Source of the DNA: Spirochaetae bacterium HGW-Spirochaetae-7
Lineage (GTDB): Bacteria; Spirochaetota; Spirochaetia; Treponematales; UBA12059
Reading direction: 5' to 3'
Assembly: GCA_002839245.1 (NCBI GenBank)
Contig: PGXR01000024.1
Span: 4,952-22,936, forward strand
Length of the DNA stretch: 17,985 nucleotides
Notes under the pieces: model-generated
The model's input: only the letters and a program-made list of their open reading frames with translations
Told to the model about the DNA's origin: nothing
Database searches by the model: none
Shown here: one piece after another, positions 1 to 7,294 of the stretch
Position numbering within the stretch: the stretch's first letter is position 1
Layout of the letters: every line of letters starts with the position of its first letter
Position numbers and translations under genes: made by a program

Positions 1-165
1 GCCGCCCGCCTCGATTCGCTGTGCCGCGAGTTCAAGCAGGACCTGCTGGTAAGCGCGCCGGTCTACAAGCAGCTGTCGCTCGAGCAGCAGGCCCGCTTCC
101 AGCCCATGGGAGAAGTGCTCTTCCGCGGCAAGACCCAGCCCCAAGCCGTCTACGGCAAAAAATAG
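1..165 (+). CDS. Class III adenylate/guanylate cyclase, C-terminal fragment
   Basis: Frame 1 is open from the window edge to a TAG at 163-165 and gives the last 54 residues of a protein. The fragment begins AARLDSLCREF, then has a short helix-strand segment (LLVSAPVYKQL) and ends with GEVLFRGKTQPQAVYGKK. This matches the end of the class III nucleotidyl cyclase catalytic domain, in which an N-x-AARLE helix is followed by a 'G.v.lkGk..p..vy' strand pair. The family makes cAMP or cGMP from ATP or GTP as a dimer. The catalytic aspartates and any N-terminal sensor lie outside the window, so substrate, activity and localisation cannot be judged. The stop lies three bases from the stop of the convergent ligase gene, and no terminator hairpin is visible between them. 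Confidence 0.8.
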   Translation, partial: AARLDSLCREFKQDLLVSAPVYKQLSLEQQARFQPMGEVLFRGKTQPQAVYGKK

Positions 166-168
166 CGC

Positions 169-1890
169 TCAACCCTGGGTGGCGACGAAGCGCTTGACCT
201 TCTTGGTCGTCGTCATTTCCAGCGGCTCCGGGAGTATCGTGACCTTGCCTATGCGCTGGTACGGCAGCATGGCGGCGTTTACCTGGTCGACGACTTTCCT
301 CAGGTGCGCTTCGATCGACGCCGCGTCGTGCTTCCTGCCGGTCTTGGCGCCGTCCTGGTCGAACCATTCCATGCTCGGGTAGAGGTAGGCTTCTATGCCC
401 TCGATCTTCTGCTTCTTGTCCGCCTGGTAGCCTTTGATGAGTACCTGCTCGACCTCGCCGTACAGCTGGAATTTGTTCTCGATTTCTTCCGGGTAGACGT
501 TCTTGCCGCCCTCCGTGACGATGAGGTTCTTGGCCCGCCCGGTCAGGTACAGGTAGTCGTCGGCGTCAAGGTAACCCACGTCCCCGGTCAGGAGCCATCC
601 GTCGCTGAGTACCTCCGCCGTGGCCGCCTCGTTTCGGTAATAGCCCCGCATCACCATCGGCCCCTTGACGACGATCTGGCCGCGGCCTTCGTCGTCCGGA
701 TCGATGATCTTCATCTCGGTGCCGGGAATGACCTTGCCGACGCTCTCTTCCTTGTACGCCTCGGTTGGGTTGAGGGTGATGATGGGGCTGGTCTCGGTAA
801 GGCCGTAACCCTGCACGAAATCGATGCCGAGCTGGTTGTACATGCGGAAGACGCTGGGCGCCAGCGGTCCGCCGCCGGAGATGCATATGCGTATCGTCCG
901 CAGGCTCGCCTTGTCGAGTACGGCGCCGAACATCTTCTTGCCCGGGTTGACCTTGAAGGCCTTCTTGATGAAGCCCGAGATTACCATGAGGAAGCGGATG
1001 AGTCCGTAGACGAGCGCGCCTTTCTCTTTCAGTCCCTTCATGATGCCGCCGAGCACCTTGTTGAACAGCAGCGGTACGCCGAGGAACATCGTGACCTTGG
1101 CCTCCTTGAGGTCCTTCAGGATGGCCTTGGTGACCATGCGCTGGCCGAATACTATCTCCGCGCCTACCGACAGCGCCTCTATGAAGACGGCGAGCATGGT
1201 GTACGAGTGGTGTATCGGCAGCAGGGCGTAGAAGACGTCGGTGTGGTAGATGCTCAGGTTGCCCTGGGCAAGGAAGCAGTCCGAGACGAAATTCAGGTGG
1301 GTCAGCATCACGCCCTTCGGCACCCCTGTCGTCCCGCTCGTGAAGAGGAGGGCGGCCAGGTCGGCTTCCTTCACCGTGGTGTTGGCCGCAGTCCCGGGTT
1401 TTGGCTCGAGGTCGTAGCAGTAGCCCGGCTTCTTGCGCGACAGCGACCAGCGGGCGCGCAGGCCGAGGTTGGCGGGATCGAGCGCGTCATATTTCTCCTC
1501 GTCGACGAAGAGGGCTACGGCATCGGACGCCTTGAGTATGGCCACGGTCTCGTCGTTCTTGACCTGGTAGTCGATGGGGACGACGACGGCGCCGGCGAAC
1601 AGTACGGCGAGGTAGGCTACCGCCCATTCGGGGGAGTTCTTCCCGGTGACGGCGACCTTCTGCCCGTACTTTACTCCTTCGGAGGCCAGGAAGGCTGCCA
1701 GCTTCTCTACCCTGGCGAGCGCCTGGGAGTATGTCAGGGTTACCCGGTCGGGGTCGTAGACGGTAAAGCAGGCGCGGTCGGGATACCGCGACGCGGTGAT
1801 CCTGAACAGCTCGGGGAGGGTCGGCCACTGGCCGGAGAATGCGCTTCCTCTATAATCGTCAAGGAATTTCCAGGGTTGGCGTTCGGTCAT
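169..1890 (-). CDS. Long-chain fatty acid--CoA ligase (AMP-forming)
   Basis: This 573-residue protein belongs to the ANL adenylate-forming superfamily, which activates a carboxylate with ATP to an acyl-adenylate and transfers it to CoA. Core motifs are intact and in order: P-loop TSGTTGVPKG (about 184-193), A5 YGLTETSP (362-369), A7 TGDVGY (435-440), hinge GRAKNLIVTEGGKNVYP (451-467), and a C-terminal TTTKKVKR whose lysine near 564 fits the catalytic A10 lysine. Length and the KNLIVTEGGKNVYPEE signature favour a long- or medium-chain acyl-CoA ligase over acetyl-CoA synthetase. The ATG at 1890 is chosen because GGAGGA lies seven bases upstream. The open frame extends far further upstream, but that extension is low-complexity and crosses into the divergent gene. 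The protein is expected to be cytosolic or peripheral at the membrane. It stands alone: convergent with the cyclase and divergent from the lipoprotein gene. The exact substrate is not visible. Confidence 0.93.
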   Translation of the reverse strand: MTERQPWKFLDDYRGSAFSGQWPTLPELFRITASRYPDRACFTVYDPDRVTLTYSQALARVEKLAAFLASEGVKYGQKVAVTGKNSPEWAVAYLAVLFAGAVVVPIDYQVKNDETVAILKASDAVALFVDEEKYDALDPANLGLRARWSLSRKKPGYCYDLEPKPGTAANTTVKEADLAALLFTSGTTGVPKGVMLTHLNFVSDCFLAQGNLSIYHTDVFYALLPIHHSYTMLAVFIEALSVGAEIVFGQRMVTKAILKDLKEAKVTMFLGVPLLFNKVLGGIMKGLKEKGALVYGLIRFLMVISGFIKKAFKVNPGKKMFGAVLDKASLRTIRICISGGGPLAPSVFRMYNQLGIDFVQGYGLTETSPIITLNPTEAYKEESVGKVIPGTEMKIIDPDDEGRGQIVVKGPMVMRGYYRNEAATAEVLSDGWLLTGDVGYLDADDYLYLTGRAKNLIVTEGGKNVYPEEIENKFQLYGEVEQVLIKGYQADKKQKIEGIEAYLYPSMEWFDQDGAKTGRKHDAASIEAHLRKVVDQVNAAMLPYQRIGKVTILPEPLEMTTTKKVKRFVATQG

Positions 1891-1992
1891 TTTGCTATCC
1901 TCCAGATGAATGTGCCAGGCTCGAACTGCATGTCGCACGCTATTGGACAACGCGCGGGGCGGCGGGTTGCATGATACCGCAAGCGCCGTCCG

Positions 1993-2022
1993 TTGTTTAC
2001 CCGTAGCCAGGGGAAGTATACT
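1993..2022 (+). promoter_or_regulatory. Candidate sigma-70-type promoter for the 2054 lipoprotein gene
   Basis: TTGTTT (1993-1998) and TATACT (2017-2022) are separated by 18 bases. The -10 box matches five of six consensus positions and the -35 box three of six. A start point near 2029 would leave a leader of about 25 bases containing AAGGAG before the ATG at 2054. It lies in the 163-base region between divergent genes. No comparably good promoter was found in that region for the minus-strand ligase gene. Confidence 0.45.
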
Positions 2023-2053
2023 AAAGACCCAGCGATACAGCCAAGGAGCCAGC

Positions 2054-2815
2054 ATGCGCCGAAAATTTTCTAGCGTGACCATCGTCCAGACCCTCGCGGT
2101 ATCGTTCGCGGCGCTATTCATGGCTTCGTCGTGCGGCGCATCCGCGGCGCTGGCCGTAAGGGCGGACCGGTCGGCGACGCTGTCGGTGAGCCTCGAAGTG
2201 CCGGCGGCCGTCGAGGCCAAGCTCAGGCAGTTCGTCGCCTCGGGGGCAGCAGCTTCCGGCGCCGCCTCGGTGGCGACGCGCCCTCTGTTCGACCCTGACG
2301 CGGTCGCGGCGTCCATGCGCGCAAGGGGCTTCGCTGTCGAGGAGTCAACGGCGCCGACACCGCGGTCATGGCGCGGGACCTTCCGCCTCGCCGACCTGGG
2401 AGGCCTGGTTTCCTCCGACCCGGAATTGTCGAAAGCCGTCGGGTACGAGCGTGGCGCAGGGTGGGCGTCACTGAGCGTCAGCCTGAGCCGTGGCAACGCG
2501 GGCGCCCTTGCCCGCCTTTTCCCGGGCATCGACGCCGACCTGCTCGAGGCCCTGCAGCCGCCGGCGCTGTTCGACAACCCGGTGAGCGCCGCCGAGTATC
2601 GCTCGATGCTCTCAGGCCTGCTTGGCATGTCCGCCGTCGCCGCCATCGATGGCATGGCGTTCACGCTGGCAGTTTCGCTGCCTGGACCAGCGCTGGAACG
2701 GGGAGGCAGCGCAAGGCTCGACGCTGCCCGCAGGACGGCGAGCCTCACGGTTCCGGCGCTCGAAGCCATGGTGCTGGAGCGGCCCGTCGAATTCTTCGTG
2801 AAGTGGAGTCAATAG
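2054..2815 (+). CDS. Putative lipoprotein of unknown function
   Basis: The protein has 253 residues and I do not recognise its family. The N-terminus MRRKFSS followed by a hydrophobic stretch (about 8-23) and FMASSC, with Cys27, looks like a lipoprotein signal with the loose lipobox typical of spirochaetes. Signal peptidase I cleavage after the nearby ASAALA is an alternative. The mature part has no membrane segment or catalytic motif. It alternates short strands (SATLSVSLEVP; SWRGTFRLADLGGL; GWASLSVSLSR; AFTLAVSLPG; SARLDAARRTASLTVP) with helices, suggesting a small alpha/beta envelope domain. The ATG at 2054 has AAGGAG six bases upstream and directly starts the signal sequence. The in-frame ATG at 1910 would put a promoter-like region inside the gene. 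It is transcribed away from the ligase gene and is followed by an 84-base gap before the phosphatase gene. Confidence 0.78.
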   Translation: MRRKFSSVTIVQTLAVSFAALFMASSCGASAALAVRADRSATLSVSLEVPAAVEAKLRQFVASGAAASGAASVATRPLFDPDAVAASMRARGFAVEESTAPTPRSWRGTFRLADLGGLVSSDPELSKAVGYERGAGWASLSVSLSRGNAGALARLFPGIDADLLEALQPPALFDNPVSAAEYRSMLSGLLGMSAVAAIDGMAFTLAVSLPGPALERGGSARLDAARRTASLTVPALEAMVLERPVEFFVKWSQ

Positions 2816-2835
2816 AGTTCCTCTGTGCTTGTCGA

Positions 2836-2864
2836 TTGACAGCGGCCCCCGACCGTGCGACCAT
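2836..2864 (+). promoter_or_regulatory. Candidate promoter of the partner-switching operon
   Basis: A perfect TTGACA (2836-2841) is followed 17 bases later by GACCAT (2859-2864), a weak -10 with three of six matches. A start point near 2871 would give a short leader carrying AGGAG at 2887-2891. This supports the TTG start at 2900 over the in-frame GTG at 2855, which would lie upstream of the transcript start. Confidence 0.35.
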
Positions 2865-2899
2865 GGGCTTTCGTCAGTCTGGGTACAGGAGCGGATCGT

Positions 2900-4291
2900 T
2901 TGGATTATCGTAGAGCCAGAAACACGGCTTCCGCCATCTCGTGGGCCGTCACCGCGCTCGCGTTTTCGGCTTTCGTTTTCTTGGCGAGCGAAGGCGCCGG
3001 CGTCGCGGTCACCGCGGTAGCCGCAGGCGTGGCGTTCCTGATAGCGTTCGTGGCCCGCCGCTCGACTTTCGCCCTCGTCGACGCGAGGCTGTACCGCAAG
3101 TACCTGGGCCATGGCAGTTCGAAACTGGTATCGGATTTCGTCGAGCGCATCAGGACCTGTTTCACGATGCCCGAATTCGTCCAGGCCATACGAGAAAGCC
3201 TCGAAAGGGCGCTCGACGCCTCGGTCGTGCTGATACGCAGCAATCCCTGGGAGGTAATCTACGAGAGTCCAGCGGCCCTGACCGCCGACCCGGGCCTGGT
3301 TCCCAAGCTCAAGCACAATTTCAGGGAGCTGTCCGAAGGCCTCGTATTCATCGACGACCGCTTCAACCTGACCGTGTCCAACGCGGGGGCCCGAGGCTTC
3401 TCGGTCTTCTGCAAGGGCTATTACTTTTTCGTTTTTTCGCGCGTCTGCCCCTTCGTCGACCAGGATGCCTACCGCGTGCTGTACGGCGAGCTCCTGATAT
3501 TCTTCGATCGCGTGCTTACCGTCGCCAAGCTCTTCGACATTGCCGCCCTCACCAAGGAATGGCGCCAGATAGCCGAGACGCAGCGGACTTTCCTGCCTGA
3601 AATGCTTCCCGAGCAGCCCAAGCTGAGCCTCGCGGCGTACTGGAGGCCGCTCGTCAACGTCTCGGGCGACTATTACGATGCCATCCGGATAGACGACGAC
3701 CGCACGCTGCTCGTGATGGGCGACGTCTCGGGCAAAGGGCTCGGTGCCGCGCTCGTGATGGGCATCGTCATCAATACGATACGCGCCGCCAACGACAAGA
3801 CCGACCTCGCCGCCCTTCTCCGGGCTTGCGACGGAGCCATCCGCGGCATGGGTTTCGACGACAAGTACACGGTAATGTTCCTCGGCTTGGTCGATGTCGG
3901 CGCCAAGAGGATGCGCTACGTCAACGCGGCGATGTCGGAACAGTTCATCGTCGTCAGGACGATAAAGGGACCGGTCATCAAGCGGCTTCCGTCGAACTGC
4001 GGCATCATAGGCCTCGTGCCCGTCAGGACGGTCGAGGTCGAGGAGGTCGAGCTGCGGACCGACGACACGATAGTACTGGCTACCGACGGCTTGACGGAGA
4101 TAGAGAGCGCGGAGGGAGTCGTGCTCGACCAGTCTCCCGAATTCTTGAAGCTGATGGCTACCGCGGTCGACGCCACCATAGACGACCTGGTGGACAGGCT
4201 TGCAACCCTGGGCGAGACGTACGTCGCCGACAGGAAGCTCCGCGATGACATCACGATACTGGCAGCCAAGGTGGGACGGCTATGGGACTGA
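2900..4291 (+). CDS. Membrane-anchored SpoIIE/PP2C-family serine phosphatase (RsbU-like), first of two
   Basis: With the TTG start this is a 463-residue protein. It has two N-terminal membrane helices (about 13-29 and 34-52), a 150-residue middle region that could be a GAF-like sensor, and a C-terminal SpoIIE-type PP2C domain. The metal-binding motifs are complete: GDYYD (256-260), GDVSGKG (274-280), TDGLTE (395-400) and RDDIT (448-452). The family dephosphorylates STAS anti-anti-sigma proteins, which fits the STAS gene downstream. The strand that is usually NAGH-like reads NAAMSEQF here, but the metal ligands are kept. TTG at 2900 is chosen because AGGAG sits eight bases upstream. The in-frame GTG at 2855 has no ribosome-binding site and would add an N-terminal tail lacking any recognisable feature. 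The gene overlaps the next by ten bases, indicating coupled translation. The signal sensed cannot be read from sequence. Confidence 0.9.
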   Translation: MDYRRARNTASAISWAVTALAFSAFVFLASEGAGVAVTAVAAGVAFLIAFVARRSTFALVDARLYRKYLGHGSSKLVSDFVERIRTCFTMPEFVQAIRESLERALDASVVLIRSNPWEVIYESPAALTADPGLVPKLKHNFRELSEGLVFIDDRFNLTVSNAGARGFSVFCKGYYFFVFSRVCPFVDQDAYRVLYGELLIFFDRVLTVAKLFDIAALTKEWRQIAETQRTFLPEMLPEQPKLSLAAYWRPLVNVSGDYYDAIRIDDDRTLLVMGDVSGKGLGAALVMGIVINTIRAANDKTDLAALLRACDGAIRGMGFDDKYTVMFLGLVDVGAKRMRYVNAAMSEQFIVVRTIKGPVIKRLPSNCGIIGLVPVRTVEVEEVELRTDDTIVLATDGLTEIESAEGVVLDQSPEFLKLMATAVDATIDDLVDRLATLGETYVADRKLRDDITILAAKVGRLWD

Positions 4292-6459
4292 CGCTTTTCA
4301 CCTATCTTGCAGCCCTGGTGGCGACGCTGGCAGCCATCGCGGTCAAGAGCCGCGCCGCCGGGCTTGGCGCTTTCCGCCTGGCGGCGCTTGCGAGCGTCGC
4401 CTTCGCGGTACTGCTGGCTACCGGTTACCTTCTCGCCGCCGACTATAGGCCCGCTGCAGTCCTCCTGTTGCGTGCCGCCGATGCCGCGGCCATCATGTCG
4501 TACGTCGCCTTCATGCGGCTGGCTTTCCTGTATCCTGGCGGCAGGCGCCATGCCGTCATCGACGCGTTTCTGTTCGTCGCCTCCGCTGCCTTGCTTGGCT
4601 TCATGGTCTTCACCGACCTGTACGTCATAGAGGTCCGCCGTTTCGGGATCGAGTACCTCCGCTTCGAGGGCCGGTACCACGCGCTTGTCACGGTGGCGGG
4701 CGCGGCGGTCGGCGTCGGCGCTGCGATCGTTTTCGCGATCAGGGGATTCATCAGCAGGAACCGCGTCTTCAGGCAGCACCTGCTCGTAATGGCGCTTGGA
4801 GTCATGGGCAGCGTGGTCTGGGGCTATGTCTTCGCGGTGCTTGGGCCGAACATCAACCTGGAACGGCTTTTCCCGCTTTCAGCGACCAATATCCTCCCCT
4901 CGGTGCTGGCCGCAGCCTACGTGTTCTCGTCGACGAGGGTGTTCCAGGTACGCGGCGTGGCGCGCGGCCTCGGCGTCTGGACGGTCATAGCTATCCCCTT
5001 CAGCGCTCCCCTCGGCCTGGTGACGGGCGTGGCTTTCCTGTTCAGGGTGGCCTCGCCGGTCTCGGCGATAGCGGTTTCCGCTCTGGCGTTCCTCGCGTTT
5101 GCCCGTTGGGCGGAGTCGTTCGCGCGCGGCAGGCTGGGTTCCTCGCGCGACGAGTCGGCCCGCGAGGACCTTGAATCGGAAATTGCCCACATCGACCTGT
5201 CCGCCGGTCGCGACACGGTGCTCGGCCAGCTGTCCGCCATCATGGGCGAAGCCATAGGCTGCTCCTGGTTCGCGACCCTGTCCGAGGACGATTCCGGGGG
5301 ACTCAGGCGGGTGTTTCCCGATGACGATACGCTCATCTCGCCGGCCGGCTCGCCGGCCCTGGAAGCGCTCGCGGCGGTCGAACGGCGCGCGATCCTCAAA
5401 TCGGACGTCGAGGCCGACGAATCACTGGCGGAACACCGTTCGGCGTTGCTTGCGTTCTTCGAAGCGCTGGGCGCGGAAGCCGTGGTGCTGGCCAAGGAAG
5501 GCCGCCGCGTCGTCGGCGTATTCGCCTTCGGTCCGAAGCGTTCCGGCGCCGACTACAACGCGCTGGACTACGGGACGTTCGACGCCGTACACGGCAAGCT
5601 TTTCGTCGTCGCCTATTACGCGCGCCACGTCGCCCGCGAGTCGCTGCTCGAGACGGTCGAACAGGAGATTGGGCTTGCCGACCAGATAGTGCGCTCCGTG
5701 CAGGAGCGCATCGATCCCATAGTGCATCCCGGCGTCAGCGTCAGCTTCAGGTGCGAAGCCCCCAGGGGCCTGGGCGGAGACCTGTTCGACTCTGTCCGCA
5801 TCTCCGAGCATCGCTGGTTCTTCGTCGTCGGGGACGTGTCGGGCAAGGGGCTCAACGCGAGCATGTCGATGATCATCCTCAAGTCGATGATCAGGACGCT
5901 GCTGCGGGAGGAAAAGGACTTCGTCAAGCTCGTGGCGAGGACGAATTCCTTCATCAAGGAGCGCCTGCCGCGCGGCACCTTCTTCTCCGGACTGTTCGGC
6001 TTCCTGGCCCTCGACAAGGGTTCCATCTATTTCATCAATTGCGGCATTCCGGCCATGTTCTTCCGCTCGCCCGGGCTCGATGCCGTGATAGAAGCCCAGG
6101 GCGAGGGCAGGATGCTCGGTTTCGTCAAGAACATCGAGCCCTACCTCAAGACGAGGAAGCTGATCCTGCCGCCCGGATCCCGCGTGCTGATAAGCACCGA
6201 CGGAATCGTCGAAGCCGAAAGCATCCGGGGCGAGCGCTACGGCAAGGAACGCCTGGTGCGCATCCTTGGTGAAAACAAGGACAGGACAGCCGCCGAGACG
6301 GTGGATGCCGTGGTAAGATCGGCGGGCGCGTTCGCCGGCGGAAAGCTCGATGACGACATCACCGTCGTAGCCATCGACTACGCGGGTCGCCCCTCGGGTC
6401 GCACCGCGGCGCGCCCGGCCGGCCGGCCCGAAGCCGGACCCAAGGAGAAAGTACAATGA
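4282..6459 (+). CDS. Polytopic membrane SpoIIE/PP2C-family serine phosphatase with GAF-like region, second of two
   Basis: This 725-residue protein has about eight or nine predicted membrane helices in residues 1-280, a soluble GAF-like region (about 305-450), a short coiled linker (450-480) and a SpoIIE-type PP2C domain. Metal-binding motifs are GGDLFD (498-503), GDVSGKG (517-523), STDGIVEAE (638-646) and DDIT (691-694), all intact. It should dephosphorylate the STAS protein encoded next in response to a membrane or cytoplasmic cue. The polytopic N-terminus resembles the 7TM-type sensor regions of some histidine kinases and phosphatases, and its ligand is unknown. The PP2C domain should end near residue 700. 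A further 25 residues rich in G, R, P and A are encoded by repetitive GC-rich DNA. The ATG at 4282 lies inside the end of the previous gene, with AAGGTGGGA upstream. The stop overlaps the STAS start as ATGA. Confidence 0.92.
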   Translation: MGLTLFTYLAALVATLAAIAVKSRAAGLGAFRLAALASVAFAVLLATGYLLAADYRPAAVLLLRAADAAAIMSYVAFMRLAFLYPGGRRHAVIDAFLFVASAALLGFMVFTDLYVIEVRRFGIEYLRFEGRYHALVTVAGAAVGVGAAIVFAIRGFISRNRVFRQHLLVMALGVMGSVVWGYVFAVLGPNINLERLFPLSATNILPSVLAAAYVFSSTRVFQVRGVARGLGVWTVIAIPFSAPLGLVTGVAFLFRVASPVSAIAVSALAFLAFARWAESFARGRLGSSRDESAREDLESEIAHIDLSAGRDTVLGQLSAIMGEAIGCSWFATLSEDDSGGLRRVFPDDDTLISPAGSPALEALAAVERRAILKSDVEADESLAEHRSALLAFFEALGAEAVVLAKEGRRVVGVFAFGPKRSGADYNALDYGTFDAVHGKLFVVAYYARHVARESLLETVEQEIGLADQIVRSVQERIDPIVHPGVSVSFRCEAPRGLGGDLFDSVRISEHRWFFVVGDVSGKGLNASMSMIILKSMIRTLLREEKDFVKLVARTNSFIKERLPRGTFFSGLFGFLALDKGSIYFINCGIPAMFFRSPGLDAVIEAQGEGRMLGFVKNIEPYLKTRKLILPPGSRVLISTDGIVEAESIRGERYGKERLVRILGENKDRTAAETVDAVVRSAGAFAGGKLDDDITVVAIDYAGRPSGRTAARPAGRPEAGPKEKVQ

Positions 6460-6785
6460 CCGGAATAAGCGTCGAAGTGATAGAACGGGGCTCCTGGACG
6501 GTGCTCACCGTCAATGGTCCGATAAACAGCTATACGTACAACGAGTTGCAGGAAAAGACGATGCGGCACGCGGGACGGGTGGACATGGCCGTCGATCTCG
6601 CCGGCGTCAGTTCGATGACCAGCGCGGGCATCGGCGTGATGCTCGCCGCCGTCGAGGACGCGGAAGCCGTCGGCAAGCGATTCGTCATAGTCGCTCCGTC
6701 CGAGGTCGCCCGCCTGGCCATAGAATCCACCGGATTCGCCGACAGGTTCCCGACGGTGCCGTCGCTCAAGGACCTGCCCGCCTAG
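6456..6785 (+). CDS. STAS-domain anti-anti-sigma factor (RsbV/SpoIIAA-like)
   Basis: The 109-residue protein is a single STAS domain. The segment DLAGVSSMTSAGIGVML (47-63) aligns with the SpoIIAA/RsbV phosphorylation loop, in which MDSSG carries the phosphoserine. Ser56 is the predicted acceptor, with the preceding Asp replaced by Thr55. In the known pathway the unphosphorylated STAS protein binds an RsbW-type kinase and frees its partner (a sigma factor or another target), and SpoIIE-type phosphatases restore the active form. Both partner classes flank this gene, so the role follows from both sequence and context. AAGGAG sits eight bases before the ATG, the best ribosome-binding site in the operon. 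This suggests the STAS protein is made in excess of the membrane phosphatases. It overlaps the preceding gene by four bases. Confidence 0.93.
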   Translation: MTGISVEVIERGSWTVLTVNGPINSYTYNELQEKTMRHAGRVDMAVDLAGVSSMTSAGIGVMLAAVEDAEAVGKRFVIVAPSEVARLAIESTGFADRFPTVPSLKDLPA

Positions 6786-6802
6786 GCGGCCGCGCAACGG
6801 AT

Positions 6803-7294
6803 ATGCTTGCGGCAGCGGTGCTTCCGGACAGGCCTGCAAAGGCAAAGGCCGTCCCGGCCAAAGCCCGTCTCAACCTGGTGCCCGGGCCGGCGGCCTTCGA
6901 CTCGTTCGACGGCTTCATCCGCTCGCTGCCGTTCCTGTCCGCCGACGAGGCCTGTGCCCTCATCGTGTCGGGCGACGAGATAATCGACAACCTTCTTACC
7001 CACGGGGAGGTGGGTCCCGGGGGCTTGACCGTCCTGGTACGAAAGCGGGAAAGCGGGCTGACCCTGGGATTTTTCGTCCAGAGCCACCCCGAATTTTCCG
7101 CCTTCGCGTCATGTCTGGATGAGGAGCCCCCCGGGGGGCCGCACTTCGACGAAGGGGAACGCCGCTGGAGGGGTATCGGCCTGACGATGTGCAGGAACAT
7201 CGTTTCGGCGATATGCTACCGACCGGGTTCGACCTTCGACAGGGTGCTGCTCACGTTCGGGCCGGTCGTCAGCCCTGGCCGGTCAGCGCCTTGA
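6803..7294 (+). CDS. RsbW-like HATPase (anti-sigma/serine kinase family) with degenerate G1 box
   Basis: The protein has 163 residues. GDEIIDNLLTHG (57-68) matches the N-box of GHKL ATPases, with Glu59 and Asn63 in place of the usual E...N. GIGLTMCRNIV (124-134) matches the G2 region and its helix. The expected G1 motif (D-x-G-x-G), which contacts adenine, is replaced by FFVQSHPEF (90-98). The fold is therefore that of an RsbW/SpoIIAB anti-sigma factor, but ATP binding or kinase activity is doubtful. It may act as a pure binding partner of the STAS protein. The start lies 17 bases after the STAS stop with only a weak ribosome-binding site, so translation probably depends on coupling. A 14-base palindrome of C6 and G6 lies in the loop between the boxes. 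The last 26 bases overlap the convergent DHODH-like gene. Confidence 0.8.
   Translation: MLAAAVLPDRPAKAKAVPAKARLNLVPGPAAFDSFDGFIRSLPFLSADEACALIVSGDEIIDNLLTHGEVGPGGLTVLVRKRESGLTLGFFVQSHPEFSAFASCLDEEPPGGPHFDEGERRWRGIGLTMCRNIVSAICYRPGSTFDRVLLTFGPVVSPGRSAP
7126..7139. repeat. Perfect palindrome of six C and six G inside the HATPase gene
   Basis: A G, six C, six G and a C form a 14-base self-complementary block. It encodes the PPGG of the loop between the N-box and the G2 box (residues 109-112). Homopolymer tracts of six can slip during replication, and a one-base change here would remove the G2 box. Tracts of this length are also common by chance in GC-rich DNA. Confidence 0.6.

Noticed and set aside
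304..1974. Plus-strand open frame of 556 codons opposite the acyl-CoA ligase
   Set aside because: The minus strand encodes a complete ligase with all family motifs. The plus frame is rich in Val, Gly, Asp and Leu and shows no domain, as expected for a shadow frame in GC-rich DNA.
1891..2769. N-terminal extension of the ligase frame to 866 codons
   Set aside because: The extension is low-complexity Ala/Ser/Arg sequence, is antisense to the lipoprotein gene, and lies upstream of the good ribosome-binding site at the 1890 start.
2855..2899. GTG at 2855 as start of the first phosphatase
   Set aside because: It has no ribosome-binding site and lies within the candidate promoter. The TTG at 2900 has AGGAG at ideal spacing.
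2612..3316. Minus-strand frame of 234 codons across the lipoprotein/phosphatase junction
   Set aside because: It is antisense to two supported genes and has no recognisable domain or ribosome-binding site.
5422..6456. Minus-strand frame of 344 codons opposite the second phosphatase
   Set aside because: The plus strand carries an intact PP2C domain with all metal motifs. The antisense frame has shadow-type composition.
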